From assembly GCA_036873135.1 (NCBI GenBank), contig JAPTYO010000013.1, forward strand, positions 20,023,901-20,087,900: DNA of 64,000 nucleotides, in the 5' to 3' direction. Below are positions 43,345 to 55,645 of the stretch, in pieces (the stretch's first letter is position 1; each line of letters begins with the position of its first letter). Below the pieces are notes generated by a model. It was not told where the DNA came from. It did no database searches and was given only the letters and a program-made list of their open reading frames with translations. This DNA comes from Clarkia xantiana subsp. parviflora (Eukaryota > Streptophyta > Magnoliopsida > Myrtales > Onagraceae). The position numbers were made by a program, and so were the translations under genes.

Positions 43345-44187
43345 GATCCTGAATCTTCGCGGGTCGTTGACTCGAAATTCGTCGGGTCCTTGAAGTGTTG
43401 TGTAGCTATGTTGACGGGTTTTTTGATCTTGCGAGTTTCCGACAGTCGAGGCGTCGGACACTCGGAGTGTCGGAGTGTCGGACTGTCAGAAACTTGCAAG
43501 CCCTTAAAATGGCTAAATGTTTGGATGTCCGTATGCGTAGTTGTCCATATGTCGAGACGTTGATGTCTAGGAGTGTCAGCGCGTGCGCATGTCCTGCGGT
43601 GTCTGCGGAAGTGCCTCATATCACCTGTACACGGGGCAATATCGCACACCACGGAGAGGGGGGGGGGTGGAGTGCGATGAGCCATCTTCGATGCTTAAAT
43701 CAGAAATCTTGAGAGAGAAAACTAGAGAGAAGTCAGAGCTTCCTTGTCAACTTAAGTAGTGAATGTCCTTTGAAATGGTTGGCCTAGTTTCCTATATATA
43801 GGGAAGTCCAGGACCAAAACCGGTTTTGAATAGTCCGATCCCGGTTTAGTAGAAAAACGTGAACCGGGCGTGGACGGGAGTGAAGTTGACATCGGAAAGG
43901 CTCGCACGTGGTGTAAACACGTAGGGGTACATGTGTCGAGGAGCGACAAAACGGACCTAGCCCGGATTGTGTTAACAATCCGAACCTGGTCCGGATTGTG
44001 TTAACACAATCCAGATCTAGCCACCTCCGGATTGTGAACAAATCCGGATTAGTCCGGTCCGAACGCGCGTGTTGCCTGTTCGGACCGTTCTAACTCGCGG
44101 GTTAGCGTTTCTGGACAGTTTTAATGGGTTTGACGTGTTGACGAGGTCCGAATATAAAAAGAACCTGAATCAGACATATACCCATCA
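43345..44187 (-). repeat. First LTR of element C (main part)
   Basis: Continues the 10-bp start at 36922-36931 and ends ATACCCATCA; it matches 46684-47493 with many differences, so C is older than D. A TATATATAGG box lies near 43793. Confidence 0.88.
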
Positions 44188-45289
44188 TTTTCCCCCGAGT
44201 CAATTAGTGGCGCGGCCCCTGCTTGACTCTATTTTTCGATAGAGTATACGTTCGATTTAAGTTCGGGAGTTACCTTGAGGTGGACTTACTGTCCGTTGGC
44301 GCGTGGGCCTTGATATCGCGTATCCCTCCTTTTGTTTTACGAGAGCGATTATAACTGCTGACATGGTTAGCGCAGCGACTATACGTGTATGAAATATACA
44401 TATATAATAATGTAAGTCTACATGTGCAATCATGGGCGCGAATGCTAGCATGTGTGCGAACATGGTATACGCGTGTATGTGAGCAGACGCGCGGCGTGTG
44501 ATGTCATGGAATTAAACATGTAGATGTGGGCATATATATATGCAATGACATGGATATAAGTATATACGTGCCGGGATTATAATAATAAACACGTGCCATG
44601 GATATACAAACGTGCGTATGTATATGTAGACATGCATATGTACGCGCAAGTATGTAAGCATGTGTATATGCTAAAGACTCATAAAAAGAGTTAGAAAAAA
44701 TTAAGGAGAGATAAACCTTTACGCTCACACTACACAGAGGAGTATGTGTTACGGATGCGCAGGTCCTGAGACTGCGAGGTGCTATGCCTCCGCCGCGTCG
44801 TTGACGAACGCCTCATAGTAGGAGTATGTTCGTAACGTATATGTCGAGAGACGAGGCCTTTGTCGATATAGTATTTCCCCCCGAAGTGGGAGCATTTGTA
44901 GTGACGTGTCCGAGTATGCGCATGTATGTGCCGTATATGCGCGTAGATCATATAGGTGTATGTATATGCAATTCTAACCCTGGGCGCACTAACCGCTTAG
45001 TCGCGATGTGTTAAGCCTCCGACGTGTTGTCGATGAACGTCCCAAATAGACATGTGTCAAGTCGCGCGGAAGTGCGTGGTATTGGGTCGCGCAGACGCAT
45101 GTAATGTTGGGTCGTACAGACGCGCGTAGTGCCGCATAGGTTGTATAAGTGTCGGGACGAGGCCCTTACTGACATAGAGTTGCCCCCGTATAGAGGATGT
45201 TCGCTGTGTAGTAGTTGTGCACTTATAAGTCCGTAGGTGTGGAGTTGCCCCCGCAGTGGGGATGTTCGCCACGTTATAGTTGAGTACTC

Positions 45290-45740
45290 ATCTCGTTCAT
45301 GTGGAGTTAACCCCCTTGTCGACTGCTACTTGGTTATTCCAAAGTAGGGTGCGTTCCACGACTGCTACTTGGTTTTTCCCAGGTAGGGTGCATTTGCCGA
45401 CTGCTACTTGATGTTTCCATGGTAGGGTTTAGGTCAGAGGTCGATGAGACGACGTCCCTTGTAGTGTAGGTCAGAGGTCGACGAGGCGACATGCCTTGTA
45501 GTATAGGTCAGAGGTCGACGAGGCGACATGCATTGTAAAATAGGTAAGAGGTTGACGAGGCAACGTGCCTTTCCATGGTATCGGTCAGAGGTCGACGAGG
45601 CGACGTGCCTTTCCATGTAGTTGCCGCTACTAGGTGTTTTCAAGATAGAGTGCTTCCTGCGACCGCTACTTGGTTTTCCCCAAGGTAGAGTGTGTCTTGT
45701 GACCCGTAATCTGTTTTTCCAAAGGTTGAGTGCCTTGTTG
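45290..45740. repeat. Tandem repeats of element C, first array
   Basis: Units around GACTGCTACTTGGTTTTTCC (about 55 bp) flank five units of GGTCAGAGGTCGACGAGGCG (about 36-40 bp). Confidence 0.8.
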
Positions 45741-45799
45741 ATACGTCTTCAGAACATGTATATAACTCATTAGTTGTGAACACGATAATCATTGGACAA

Positions 45800-46445
45800 T
45801 GCGCGGACATTATAGCCGCCTAGAGAGAGATGGATATGATAGCCACTTCCAGAGATGCGCGACCATGATAGCCGCTCCGAGATGTGCAGACATGATAGCC
45901 GCTCCGAGATGCGCGGACATGATAGCCGCTCCGAGATGCGCGGACATGATAGCCGCTTAGAGATGCGTGGACATGATAGCCACTCCGAGAGGTGTGGAAT
46001 GATAGCCGCTTGGAGCCGTGTGGACATGATAGCCACTCCGAGAGGTGCGGACATGATAGCCGCTTGACGATGCATGGACTTGAAAGTCACTTCACGAGGC
46101 GCGGACATGATAGCCGCATAGAGAGGTGCATACATGATATCCAGTTAGAGATGTGCGGACATGATAGCCGCTCCGAGGTACGCGGACAAGATAGCTGCTC
46201 CGAGATGTGCGGACATGATAGCCGCTCCGAGATGCGCGGACATGATAGCCGCGTAAGGCGGCGTGGACATGATAGCCACTCCGAGAGGTGCGGACATGAT
46301 AGCCACTTATAGATATGCGGACATGATAGCCGCTCCGAGGTACGCGGACATGATAGCCGCTCCGAGATGCACATACATGATAGCCGCTCCAAGAGGCGTG
46401 GACATGATAGCCGCTTAGGGACACGTGGACATGATAGCCACTTAG
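45800..46445. repeat. 27-bp tandem array of element C
   Basis: About 23 units of GATAGCCGCTCCGAGATGCG followed by CGGACAT. The unit length is a multiple of three, so both strands show long repeat-coded frames; these have no start context or domain and are not genes. Confidence 0.9.
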
Positions 46446-46683
46446 AGTATCCGTTAGGTACTTCGCACGTGAGGTGGTAGATTTCACATTGATGTGTTGA
46501 CACGTGCGTGCACGTGCTGCGCTTATAATCTGGGAGTGAGGTATTACACCTCATGTTGGTGTATCGACGCGTGCACACACTACACCTCGATGTGTAGTTC
46601 TTCAGAATCTTGTAAACTGGTGATCTTAGAATAACAGTGGTACGCTATGAATTTTTGTAGTGTTTCCCACAGACGACGCCAAA

Positions 46684-47493
46684 TGTTGGATCCTGACTAT
46701 TCGCGGGTCGTTGACTCGAAATTCATCGGGTCCTTGAAGTGTTGTGTAGCCATGTTGGCGGGTTGTTTGAGCTCGCGAGTGTCCGACAGTCGGGGTGTCG
46801 ATCACTCGGAGTGTCGGACTATCAGAGACTTGCAAGCCCTTAAAATGGCTAAATGTTTGGATCGTATGCGTAGTTGTCCGTATGTCGGGACGTTGATGTC
46901 TAGGAGTGTCAGCGCGTGCGCATGTCCTCTAGTTGCTGCGCGAGTGCCTCCTATCACCTTTACAAGGGGCAATATCGCGGAGAGGGGAGGAGGGGGTGGA
47001 GTGCGATGAGCCCTCTCTGATGCTTAAATCAGAAAACTTGAGAGAGAAAGCTAGAGAGAAGTCAGAGCTTCCTTGTCAACTTAAGTTGTGAATGTCCCTG
47101 AAATGGTTGGCCTAGTTTCCTAAATATAGGGAAACCTAGGTAGCAAACTGGTTTTGAATGGTCCGATCCTGGTTTAGTAGAAAAACATGAACCGGGCTTG
47201 GACAGGAGTAATGGTTACATCCGGAAGGTTTGCACGTGGTGTAAACACGTAGAGGTACGCGTGTCGAGAAGCGACAATTCGGACCAGGCCAAGTCCGAAT
47301 TGTGTTAACACTATCCAGATCTAGCCACCTCTAGATTGTGTTAACAATCCGGACGAGTCCGGTCCGAACGCGCGTGTTGCCCGTTCGGACCAATCTAACT
47401 CGCGGGTTAGCGTTTCTAGACTGTTTTAATGGGTTTGACGTGTTGACGAGGTCCGAATGTAAAACGAACCCGAATCAGACGTATACCCATTAG
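46684..47493 (-). repeat. Second LTR of element C
   Basis: 810 bp, TGTTGGATCC...ACCCATTA; it is the 5' LTR in the minus direction, next to the primer site. Confidence 0.88.
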
Positions 47494-48484
47494 ACAGCAC
47501 ATACCCAAATACAACCGGCGTATCCACAGGTTTAGCATTAAAGAGATTGAACCTTCTTAACAACTTGTTGATATAGGCTTCCTGAGAAAGACATAATTTT
47601 CGAGCACCATGATCTCTAGAAATCTTAATGCCTAGAATATAATTTGTCTCCCCCATGTCTTTCATCTCAAACACAAATGCTAAGAAGGACTTTGATTCAT
47701 TCAAGTAACTCACATCGTTCGCGACAATCAGAATGTCATCGACGTACAATGTCAAGATAACATACTTTGACCCTGAGGTCTTCGTGTACACACATGCATC
47801 CTCTTGAAGATTCATGAATCCGTTACCAACGATTTCCTCGTGGAACCAACGGTACCTTTTCCGAGACGACTGTTTAAGACCATAGATCGATCTTTGGAGC
47901 TTACAAACTTTACGTTCGTTTTCAGGGGATAAGAAACCCTCTAGTTGCTCTATTTAGATCTCCCCCTCCAAGTTCCCATGAAGGAAGGCAGTCTTAACAT
48001 CCATCTGGTGCAGCTCGAGATTGAGGCTAGCAACGAAGGCCAAAATAGCCCGAACCGTGGTGTAATGCAGTCAGTGAGTAAGTCTCGTCAAAATCTACTC
48101 CGTGGAGTTGGGTAGACCCTTTAGTGACAAGTCAAGATGTATATCGTTCAACGTTTCTATCAGCAGTGAGTTTCAATTTTAGAACCCACTTAACCCCTAT
48201 TGCTCCGTGTTTAGCAGGCAAATCTTCTAACGTCCAAACAGAAGTGGCTTTCATAAAGGCGGTCTCTTCCTTCATTGCTTCCCTCCATTCCTTTGATTGA
48301 GGACTTTCCAAAGCTTTTTTAACCGTTACCGGTTCATCAACTGAAGTCAGGGTTAAAAATTCACCTCTTTCTATGGGAAACATCTTAGGAGAAGTTCGTT
48401 GGCTTAGACTACATCTAGGCTCATTATTCCCCTCTAGAACTGTACTCCCACTGGGAAAAATGCTCCCACTAGGAACAATGCTCC
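47494..48484 (-). pseudogene. Copia A reverse transcriptase
   Basis: On the minus strand, ALESPQSKEWREAMKEETAF and KWVLKLKLTADRNVERY start the RT, and VILTLYVDDILIVAND holds the YVDD catalytic motif, followed by LGIKISRD and LSQEAYINKLLRRFN. The middle (47830-48130) has several stops and shifts. It is cut at both sides by elements C and E. Confidence 0.85.
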
Positions 48485-49272
48485 TGTTGGGATCAAGTTG
48501 ACGTGGCCCTGAGCTTCTCGTAATGGACTTCGAGGTCTCGCCGGTAGCTAGCTCCTTTAGGTGTCTATCTCGACCTCAGGGGGTGCTTATTTTCATTTAG
48601 GGTGCTTTTGATAGGCGAGGACCTGAAAATGGGTTGGGGATGGGCCCTGATTCCACTCCGAAGCTTAAGTCAGTAATAGAATTTCTGTGAGAATACTGTA
48701 AAAGTATACGAATGTAGATAATAAAGTATTGGAATTGATTCCCTATTTATAGGGGTGGTTTATACCGACTTTAAGTGGCGGTAGCTGTGTTTTAGATTGC
48801 TGCTCAGTGGCGGTAGCCGCCTTTCTCTGATTGGTTGAAGGGGACGGTGAAGGGTTAGTAGGTGACAAGCAGTTCAACACCTCAACATTCCTTATTGTCG
48901 AAGGTTTCTCCAACTAGGTGACAAGCATGTTGCCACCTAAGTTTAACCTTATGAGAAGGGTTTCTTCAAACCTAAAGACAACGAGTAGGTGACAAGTAGG
49001 TTGCCACCTGTCCCTTTCCCTAAGAGGAAGGGTTTTCTCAATATTACTTGGCTTACGACTCGACTCATACCTTAAGAGGATGAGTTTTGAGTGGTCTTGT
49101 CGCCATTCTTTAATAGTCGTCTTGAGAGTCGACCTGCTTCTATACTGTCTTCGACCATTTGTCCTTGTCTTCTCATTCCGAACATGAATAGTCGTTGACT
49201 TATATATATGGAGTCTCAACTCGGATGTCCTCGACTTTCCCTTAGTCTATCTTCCATAATCGTAACCCAACA
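48485..49272 (-). repeat. 3' LTR of element E
   Basis: 788 bp, TGTTGGGATCAAGTTGACG...CCCAACA; TATAAATAGGG on the minus strand near 48750. It differs from its partner at many sites. Confidence 0.88.
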
Positions 49273-49842
49273 CTTGCCCCCGAGACTTGATTCGTCAGCT
49301 TCGTATGAAGAAGAGGTCTTAAGTCGAGTATAGATCATGCGGTTCTTCATGTCGGGATATGTACTTAGTTGGGATGTGGTCTTTTGACTTTATCGGCCTC
49401 TTGAATCGAGGTTTGGATCTTCAGGCAAGATTAGGATCTTATAGTCGAGGCGGTGATCTACACTCTTGATTTTCCGACCGTTTGAGAAGCTTTGAGAAGC
49501 TCAAAGATCACCTATGGATTCACAACGGTAACGAACACTTTTACTGCAAAATGAGAAGCTTTCAAAGATAACTTCTATGACAAGATAACTCTGGGTTTGT
49601 CCAGTATAAACAACGAGGCTTTACTCTGGTAATTCTTGTCTCTTCTCACAGTGTTTGTTCTCTGTTTACCCGTATCCTTAAATTTCCACTTTTTCAAAAG
49701 TGAAGGCTAGAGAAGCATGACGACTAATCCATTTTCATGTATTTTGAGATCACCTCTTGAATTCTAGTTTCTTTCCGTTTTAATCGACCTCTGGCTCGGA
49801 TGGCTCTTGTAATGAATTTCTTCTTTTCCAGATTTCTTCAAG

Positions 49843-51058
49843 ATGATTCTTTGGACTCATCGCCAAGCCATGGTGGGATCCCCCTATTCCTATGCTCAAT
49901 TAAAGGAGGATAAAGATGGAGCGTCTATCGAGACCCCTATTGATGTCAAAGCCATTCCTCCTGTTAAAGAATCGTCTGTGGAGTCTTCACAAGATAAGGG
50001 TAAAGCCAAGATCCCGACTCATCGTTACCCTACCTGGAGCGGGAATATCGCCTTTTCCAGCTCTTGGTTAAAAAGGAAAAGATGCGAAGATTCTTCCTCG
50101 TCTTCGTCGATTCCAGTGTCTCCTCATTCTGAGGCTCCTTCGAATGTCTCATTAGATTACAAGGGCTCGCCTTTTGAATGGGATATGCTGTTAAATGCCC
50201 CTGCTGATTGTTCAAAGAGTTGGGATCCTTTGAGTCATCTAGGGGGGGGGTATCCCATTAGAGAAGGACATTCCATTGCTGATCCCGATTTGGCGCTTCA
50301 TTTACTGAATTCTTCAATCCCGCCTTATGATCGTCATCGCCTGGGAACGAGGGAGACGTAGAAAGAGCTACGCGTCTGTTTCTTTTGAAGCAAGCGGAGG
50401 TATGTGCCCCTTTCCTCCCTTTAGTTCTTTATCATTTCTTTCATCTCTTCTCCTTAATCATTCCTCTTTTTGGTAGGCTTCTCGGGGTTCCCTTCAATTT
50501 TCCCAGCTGATGATTGATCTCCTTAAAGAGTCTTGGTCGACTAAAGAGAAACTTCAAGCCTTGTCTTCCGAGGGTGGCGTAGAAGAGGTTCGACGTCTTC
50601 AAGAGGTGAATGCTAGGTTGAAGGAAGAGTTAACACGAATGGCTGAGGTTTCCGCTAATGTGAAACGAGATTCCCTGAAACGCGGTGAGGCTCTTAAGGC
50701 TTCTGTTTCTTTAGTTGAAGAATTTTACACCTTGTCGGAGAAGATGAGCAAAGAAAATGATACCTTTTTAGCTGAAGGAATTACTCTTCGGAAGGAAGTC
50801 GGGGCTTTGATAACCGAAGTGGAGGGTTTAAGAGCAGCCGCCACTAAAGCCATTAGTGACTATAAGGCAAGTCCTGCCTATCAGGCTGATACTGCCGTGG
50901 CTGCCTGTGATTTGCTCTTCATCTCTCTAAAGGAGATCGTGAAGAATCTGAGACCCTATCAAACCGACTTTCCATTCTCTAAGGTTCCTCTTCTTCAGAA
51001 ATTTCTTGATATTCCTACAGAGAGAGAGGAGAGGATCCTACCAAGCTTTCTTAGATAA
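49843..51058 (+). pseudogene. Opposite-strand accessory gene of element E, short form
   Basis: Two exons are visible: 49843-50399 and 50477-51058, with a GTATGTG...TTGGTAG intron. Exon 2 reads in phase from KQAEASRGSLQFSQLM into a coiled coil (KEKLQALSSEGGVEEVRRLQ and onward), then SDYKASPAYQADTAVAACDL, matching SEYKASSAFTADYSARLTQE of the D gene, and a C-terminal PYQTDFPF block. Exon 1 begins MILWTHRQAMVGSPYSYAQL and is Ser/Pro-rich with a basic LKRKRCED patch. A frameshift, probably at the eight-G run near 50233, is needed to join them. The N-terminal domain of the D gene is absent. Function unknown. Confidence 0.6.
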
Positions 51059-51189
51059 TAATGTATTTGTATTTTTACTTATGACTTTGTAACTCGCCTT
51101 TCTCTTTAATGAAAAGATATTCGAGTTCTTCCTACGTTGAAAGAATTTATTGTGGTTTTACTCATTTCCTTTTATCAGATTGTCGAAAA

Positions 51190-52565
51190 ACCTAGGCTCT
51201 ATCGCCAAATTGAGCACATAATGTCGACATCCTTTTATAGACGTCGATCTTCTGTCGAGTTGTCGACGTACCTAGGCTTTGTTGCCATCTTGGGAACATT
51301 GTGGCGATAATCGATTCATTGGTGTCGAACAGCTTTATCAAGTTGTCGACGTACCTAGGCTTTATTGCCATCTTGGGCATATAATGTCAACAATCGAGAT
51401 TGTATACGCCGATCTTCTATCAATTTATCGACGTACCAAGGTTTTATTGCCATCTTGGGCACATAATGTCGACGATTGAGATTGTAGACGCCGATCTTCT
51501 ATCGAGTTGTCGACGTACCTAAGCTTTATTGCAATTTTGGGCACATAATGTCGACAATCGAGATTGTAGATGCCGATCTTCTATCGAGTTGTGGACGTAC
51601 CTAGGCTTTATTGCCCATTTTAAGCACATAATGTCGACTATCGAGATTGTAGACGCTGATCTTCTATCGAGTTTTCGACGTACCTAGGCTTTATTGCCAT
51701 CTTTTGCACATAATGTTTACAATTGAGATTGTAGACGCCGATCTTCTATTGAGTTGTCGACGTACCTAGGTTTTATTGCCATTTGGGCACACAAAGTCGA
51801 AAATCGAGATTGTAGACGCCGATCTTCTATCGAGTTGTCGACTTACCTAGGCTTTATTTCCATTTTGGGCAAATAATGTCGACAATCAAGATTGTAGACG
51901 CCGATCTTCTATTGAGTTGTCGACGTACCTAGGCTTTATTGCCATTTTGGGCACTTAATGTCGGCAATCGAGATTGTAGACGCCGATCTTCTATCGAGTT
52001 GTCGACGTACCTAGGATTTATTGCCATCTTGGGCACATAATGTCGACAATCGAGATTGTAGACGCTGATCTTCTATCGAGTTGTCGACGTACCTAGGCTT
52101 TGTTGCCATTTTGGGCACATAATGTTGACAATCGAGATTGTAGACGCCGATCTTCTATCGATTTGTCGACGTGCCTAGGCTTTATTGCCATTTTTGGCAC
52201 ATAATGTCGACAATCGAGATTGTAGACGTCGATCCTCTATCGAGTTGTTGACGTACCTTGGCTTTATTGTCATTTTGGGCACATAATGTCGACAATCGAG
52301 ATTGTAGACGCCGATCTTCTATCGAGTTGTCGACGTAGGCTTTATTGTCATTTTGGGCACATAATGTCGAAAATCGAGATTGTAGATGTCGATCTTCTAT
52401 CAAGTTGTCGACGTACCTAAGCTTTATTGCCATTTTGGGCACATAATGTCGACAATCGAGATTGTAGACGCCGATCTTCTATCGAGTTGACGACGTACCT
52501 AGGCTTTATTGCCATTTTTGGCACATAATGTCGACAATCGAGATTGTAGACGCCGATCTTCTTTA
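51190..52565. repeat. 82-bp tandem array of element E
   Basis: About 17 units of the type CTTCTATCGAGTTGTCGACG, TACCTAGGCTTTATTGCC, ATTTTGGGCACATAATGTCG and ACAATCGAGATTGTAGACGC. It sits between the accessory gene and gag, the same position as the arrays of D and B although the sequence differs. Confidence 0.92.
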
Positions 52566-52719
52566 TTTTATTAATGGCAATACTCGGATAATTTTTGTGA
52601 AAAAGAGCCTCGAGGGGCTATTTTTTATTCGTCATCTCCTGAATATTACATCAAAAAGTAAAAAAGAAGTTTCGAGACATTAGTCATAAATATAAAAGAG
52701 TCTATTTTTTAGAAACTTT

Positions 52720-54823
52720 TATAACTTCTTTGGGCGTCTTGTCAACGTGTTGTAGCAGCGGCGTGCCATGGTCTGGTCCCCCTTAACCTCTCCTATCCCC
52801 TGAGGCATTGGAAACTTATGACTTGATGGGCAGTTGAAGGAATAATTCGATGAGGGTTGAGGGTAATCCTTCCGATGATGGCGTTTTAGGCAGAAGTGGC
52901 GTCGACAACTACGAAGAGTACATCGATCTTTAGGGTTTTCCCTTTTTCCCCAAGATTATTGGTAATCGAATGGCGCCTATGGGATAGATGGTTTCTCCCG
53001 TGAAGCCCATCAAGGGGAAATCGACTTTCTTCAAGTCTTTTTTGGTGAATCCCAGTTGTAAGAAGGCTCCGTAGAAGAGGATGTCCGTTGAGCTTCCGCT
53101 ATCAATAAGGATCCTTTTGACCTCATATGCTGATACGACGAGGGTAATCACTAGGGCGTCTTCATGAGGTTGATCTACCATCAAGAGATCGTCAATTGTG
53201 AAACTAATAGTTTCCAAGTCGGGGTCCTGAGGTCTTTTTCCCATTATGGCTGCCGTGGATATCAGGGCGGCATATACCTCTTGAGCTGAATTTGTCTCGC
53301 GCCCGGATGCAAATCCTCCCGCAATAACGTTCACGATTCCCCTTTGGACAAGGGTGGTGTGATTATGTGGTGGTGAGCGATAACCTTCTCGAGGGCTTCT
53401 ATTACGTTTTTTGGGGGCGCTAGCAGGCTTTTCCACGGATTTTAACAATTTGCCTCTCTGAATAAGAGTTTCAATGTCTTGTTTTAAGATGGTGCACTCA
53501 TCCGTGTCGTGCCCCCTGATGCGATGATATCGACAATAGTCGTTTATTTGGCGACCCATCAACTTCTTCCTTGCTAGAGGTGGGTCATCCAGTCTGAGTT
53601 TCTCCATCTCTTGAAGTACTACAGAGATGTTGTGTATGAAGGGAGTATACCTTGCTAAGTGGGGATTAATATCTCTTTTTTGACCTTGACATTTCCATGT
53701 CGAAAGTTCCCATCTCGTCTTTCCTCTCTTTTTGGAGGTTGAGAAGCAGATGTGTCCTCCACTTTGGCGGAATGGCTTGCTTTTTGATATCCGCGGATGA
53801 TTTTTCATGCGACCTCTCCAAATCGATATACTTATTGACTTTGATAGCGAGGGCGTCAATCTTTCTCACTGGCTTCATCACCATGCTATCTTTCAGAGTT
53901 TGACTTTAGACTCTTAGACCTCTCCAGAAAGTCCGTATCAGCTCGCCATCAGTGGCATCTTCGTTCAGCTATTGGAGTATCTTATGGTATCTGGTATAAT
54001 AACTGGCCAAGGTCTCATCAGGACCTTGTTCAATTTTATCCAGAAAGTCCATGCTCTTGAGGCGTTGCCTCTGTCCGATATGCCCCTCAATGAACTCGGT
54101 CTTCAATTTTTCCCATGAATCTATTGAATTGTCGGGGAGATCATAGAACCATGTGGAGGCTTCTTCTTTAATAGTCGTTGGGAAGAGAGTCGCATAATGA
54201 TCTGGCGTTGCCCCCCTTCCCAAGAGAGAAGAGTTATGAGCGTTGATATGGCGAACAGGGTCTCCCTCGCCAGTATAGTCGTCGATGTTCCTTGCGAAGA
54301 CTTGCGAAGGAACTCGAGTGTTGAAGAGTCTTTTGGAGAAGGGGTGAGAGGTATGATCGCGAACGGTCAGCATGTCGCTCGCTCCCCTTCTTTTATTTTC
54401 GAGTAGTTCTTCTACCTGTCCTATAGTGAAGAAGTAAGGTTCTTTGGCCGCCTTGTCAAATTTAGGAGCCTTTTGAGCTTCATTCTCCGGAAGGTTGGTC
54501 TCAGTGATCTTCACACTGGAGGCCACATCCTCCTTGTGGGAGATTTCTTGAGCTGGCTCCTTATTTTAGGAAATGGTTCCCGCTTGAGCCTGATTCCAGA
54601 AGGCTATGAAGGTAACCATTACCTCTTGAGGGATAGCCGTAGGAACCGTTCTCACTTCCTCTTGGTTCAATGGTGGTTCTGAATGGGCAGAGTGTTCCTC
54701 GCCACCAGTATTGTTGGTCTGAGGGTCTTCCTTATCGGTTGGTTTGGAGGTGGTAGGATCTGCTTGGGATTTTTCCACCTCTTCCACCACCTAGTTTACA
54801 CTCTTATTATTGTTGGGGGCCAT
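52720..54823 (-). pseudogene. Gag-protease of element E, broken
   Basis: From ATG at 54823: stop at codon 11 (54791-54793), TAA at 54566, TAG at 53969, TAA at 53907, and a frameshift near 53700-53860. The gag core is clear (YTGEGDPVRHINAHNSSLLG, SWEKLKTEFIEGHIGQRQR, ETLASYYTRYHKIL), then the zinc motif YCRYHRIRGHDTDEC, and the protease site RILIDSGSSTDILF with FTGETIYPIGAIRLP. The protease end decays by 52720, and the repeat array takes the place of RT. In a working element this would give capsid and protease. Confidence 0.85.
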
Positions 54824-54840
54824 GACTTTTTGATCAGCTT

Positions 54841-54858
54841 CCCACAGACGGCGCCAAA
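54841..54858 (-). other. Primer-binding site of element E
   Basis: Minus strand TTTGGCGCCGTCTGTGGG beside the 5' LTR, same type as D. Confidence 0.85.
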
Positions 54859-55645
54859 TGTTGTTATCAAGTTGACGTGGCCCTGAGCTTCTGGTAATGG
54901 ACTTCGAGGTCTCGCCGATAGCTAGCTCCTTTAGATGTTTATCTCGACCTTATAGGGTTCTTAGTTTCTTTTAGGGTGATTTTGATAGGCGAGGACCTGA
55001 AAAAGGGTGGGGATGACCCCTGATTCCACTCTGAAGCTTAAGTCAGTAATGGAATTTATGAGAGAATACTGTAAAAGTATACGAATGTAGATAATAAAGT
55101 ATTGAAAGTGTTTCCCTATTTATAGGGGAGGTTTATACCGACTTTAAGTGGCGGCAGTTGTGTTTTGATTGGCTGCTCAGTGGCGGTAGCCGCCTTTCTC
55201 TGATTGGTTGAATGAGACGGTGAAGGGTCAGTAGGTGACAAGCAGGTCACCACCTCAGCATTCTTTATTGTCGAAGGTTTCTCCAACTAGGTGACAAGCA
55301 CGTTGCCACCTAAGTTTAACCTTATGAGAAGGGTTTCTTCAAACCTAAAGACGGCGAGCAGGTGACAAGTAGGTCTCCACCTGTCCCTTTCCTTAAGAGG
55401 ATGGGTTTTCTCAATAGTACTTGGCTTCCGACTCAACTCGTACCTTAAGATGAAGAGTTTTGAGTGGTTTTGTTGCCATTCTTTAATAGTTATCTTGAGA
55501 GTCGACCTTCTTCTATACTGTCGTCGACCATTTGTCCTTGTCTTCTCATTCCAAACATGAATAGTCGTTGACTTATATTTCTGGAGTCTCGACTCGGAGG
55601 TCCTCAATTTTGCCTTAGTCTATCTTCGATAATCGTAACCCAACA
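54859..55645 (-). repeat. 5' LTR of element E
   Basis: 787 bp, partner of 48485-49272. Confidence 0.88.

Larger units (their letters stand above)
44188..46683 (-). other. Non-coding interior of element C
   Basis: A polypurine tract (TTGACTCGGGGGAAAA on the minus strand) lies next to the LTR at 44188-44203. 44220-45050 is rich in alternating purine/pyrimidine such as ACATGCATATGTACGCGC. Then come tandem arrays. The primer-like CACAGACGACGCCAAA is at 46668-46683. No gag, pol or accessory gene. Confidence 0.7.
36922..47493 (-). mobile_element. Element C: non-coding Tat-like LTR element, split by B
   Basis: Its first LTR begins at 36922 (TGTTCGATCC), is broken by B, and resumes at 43345; the second LTR is 46684-47493. 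GACAG flanks the whole (36917-36921 and 47494-47498). The primer site next to the second LTR shows minus orientation. The 2.5-kb interior has no gag or pol, only tandem repeats, so it is a LARD-like non-autonomous element. Its polypurine tract and LTR termini resemble those of D. Confidence 0.85.
48485..55645 (-). mobile_element. Element E: Tat-like element with decayed gag-protease
   Basis: LTRs 48485-49272 and 54859-55645, flanked by GCTCC (48480-48484) and ACTCC (55646-55650), one mismatch. On the minus strand: primer site, gag-protease pseudogene, 82-bp tandem array, opposite-strand accessory gene, polypurine tract and 3' LTR. It has the same plan as D but is older and from another family; no RT or integrase. 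Confidence 0.87.

Noticed and set aside
45770..46580. Regular 27-bp repeats resembling a CRISPR array
   Set aside because: Units are contiguous with no unique spacers, and the context is a plant retrotransposon.
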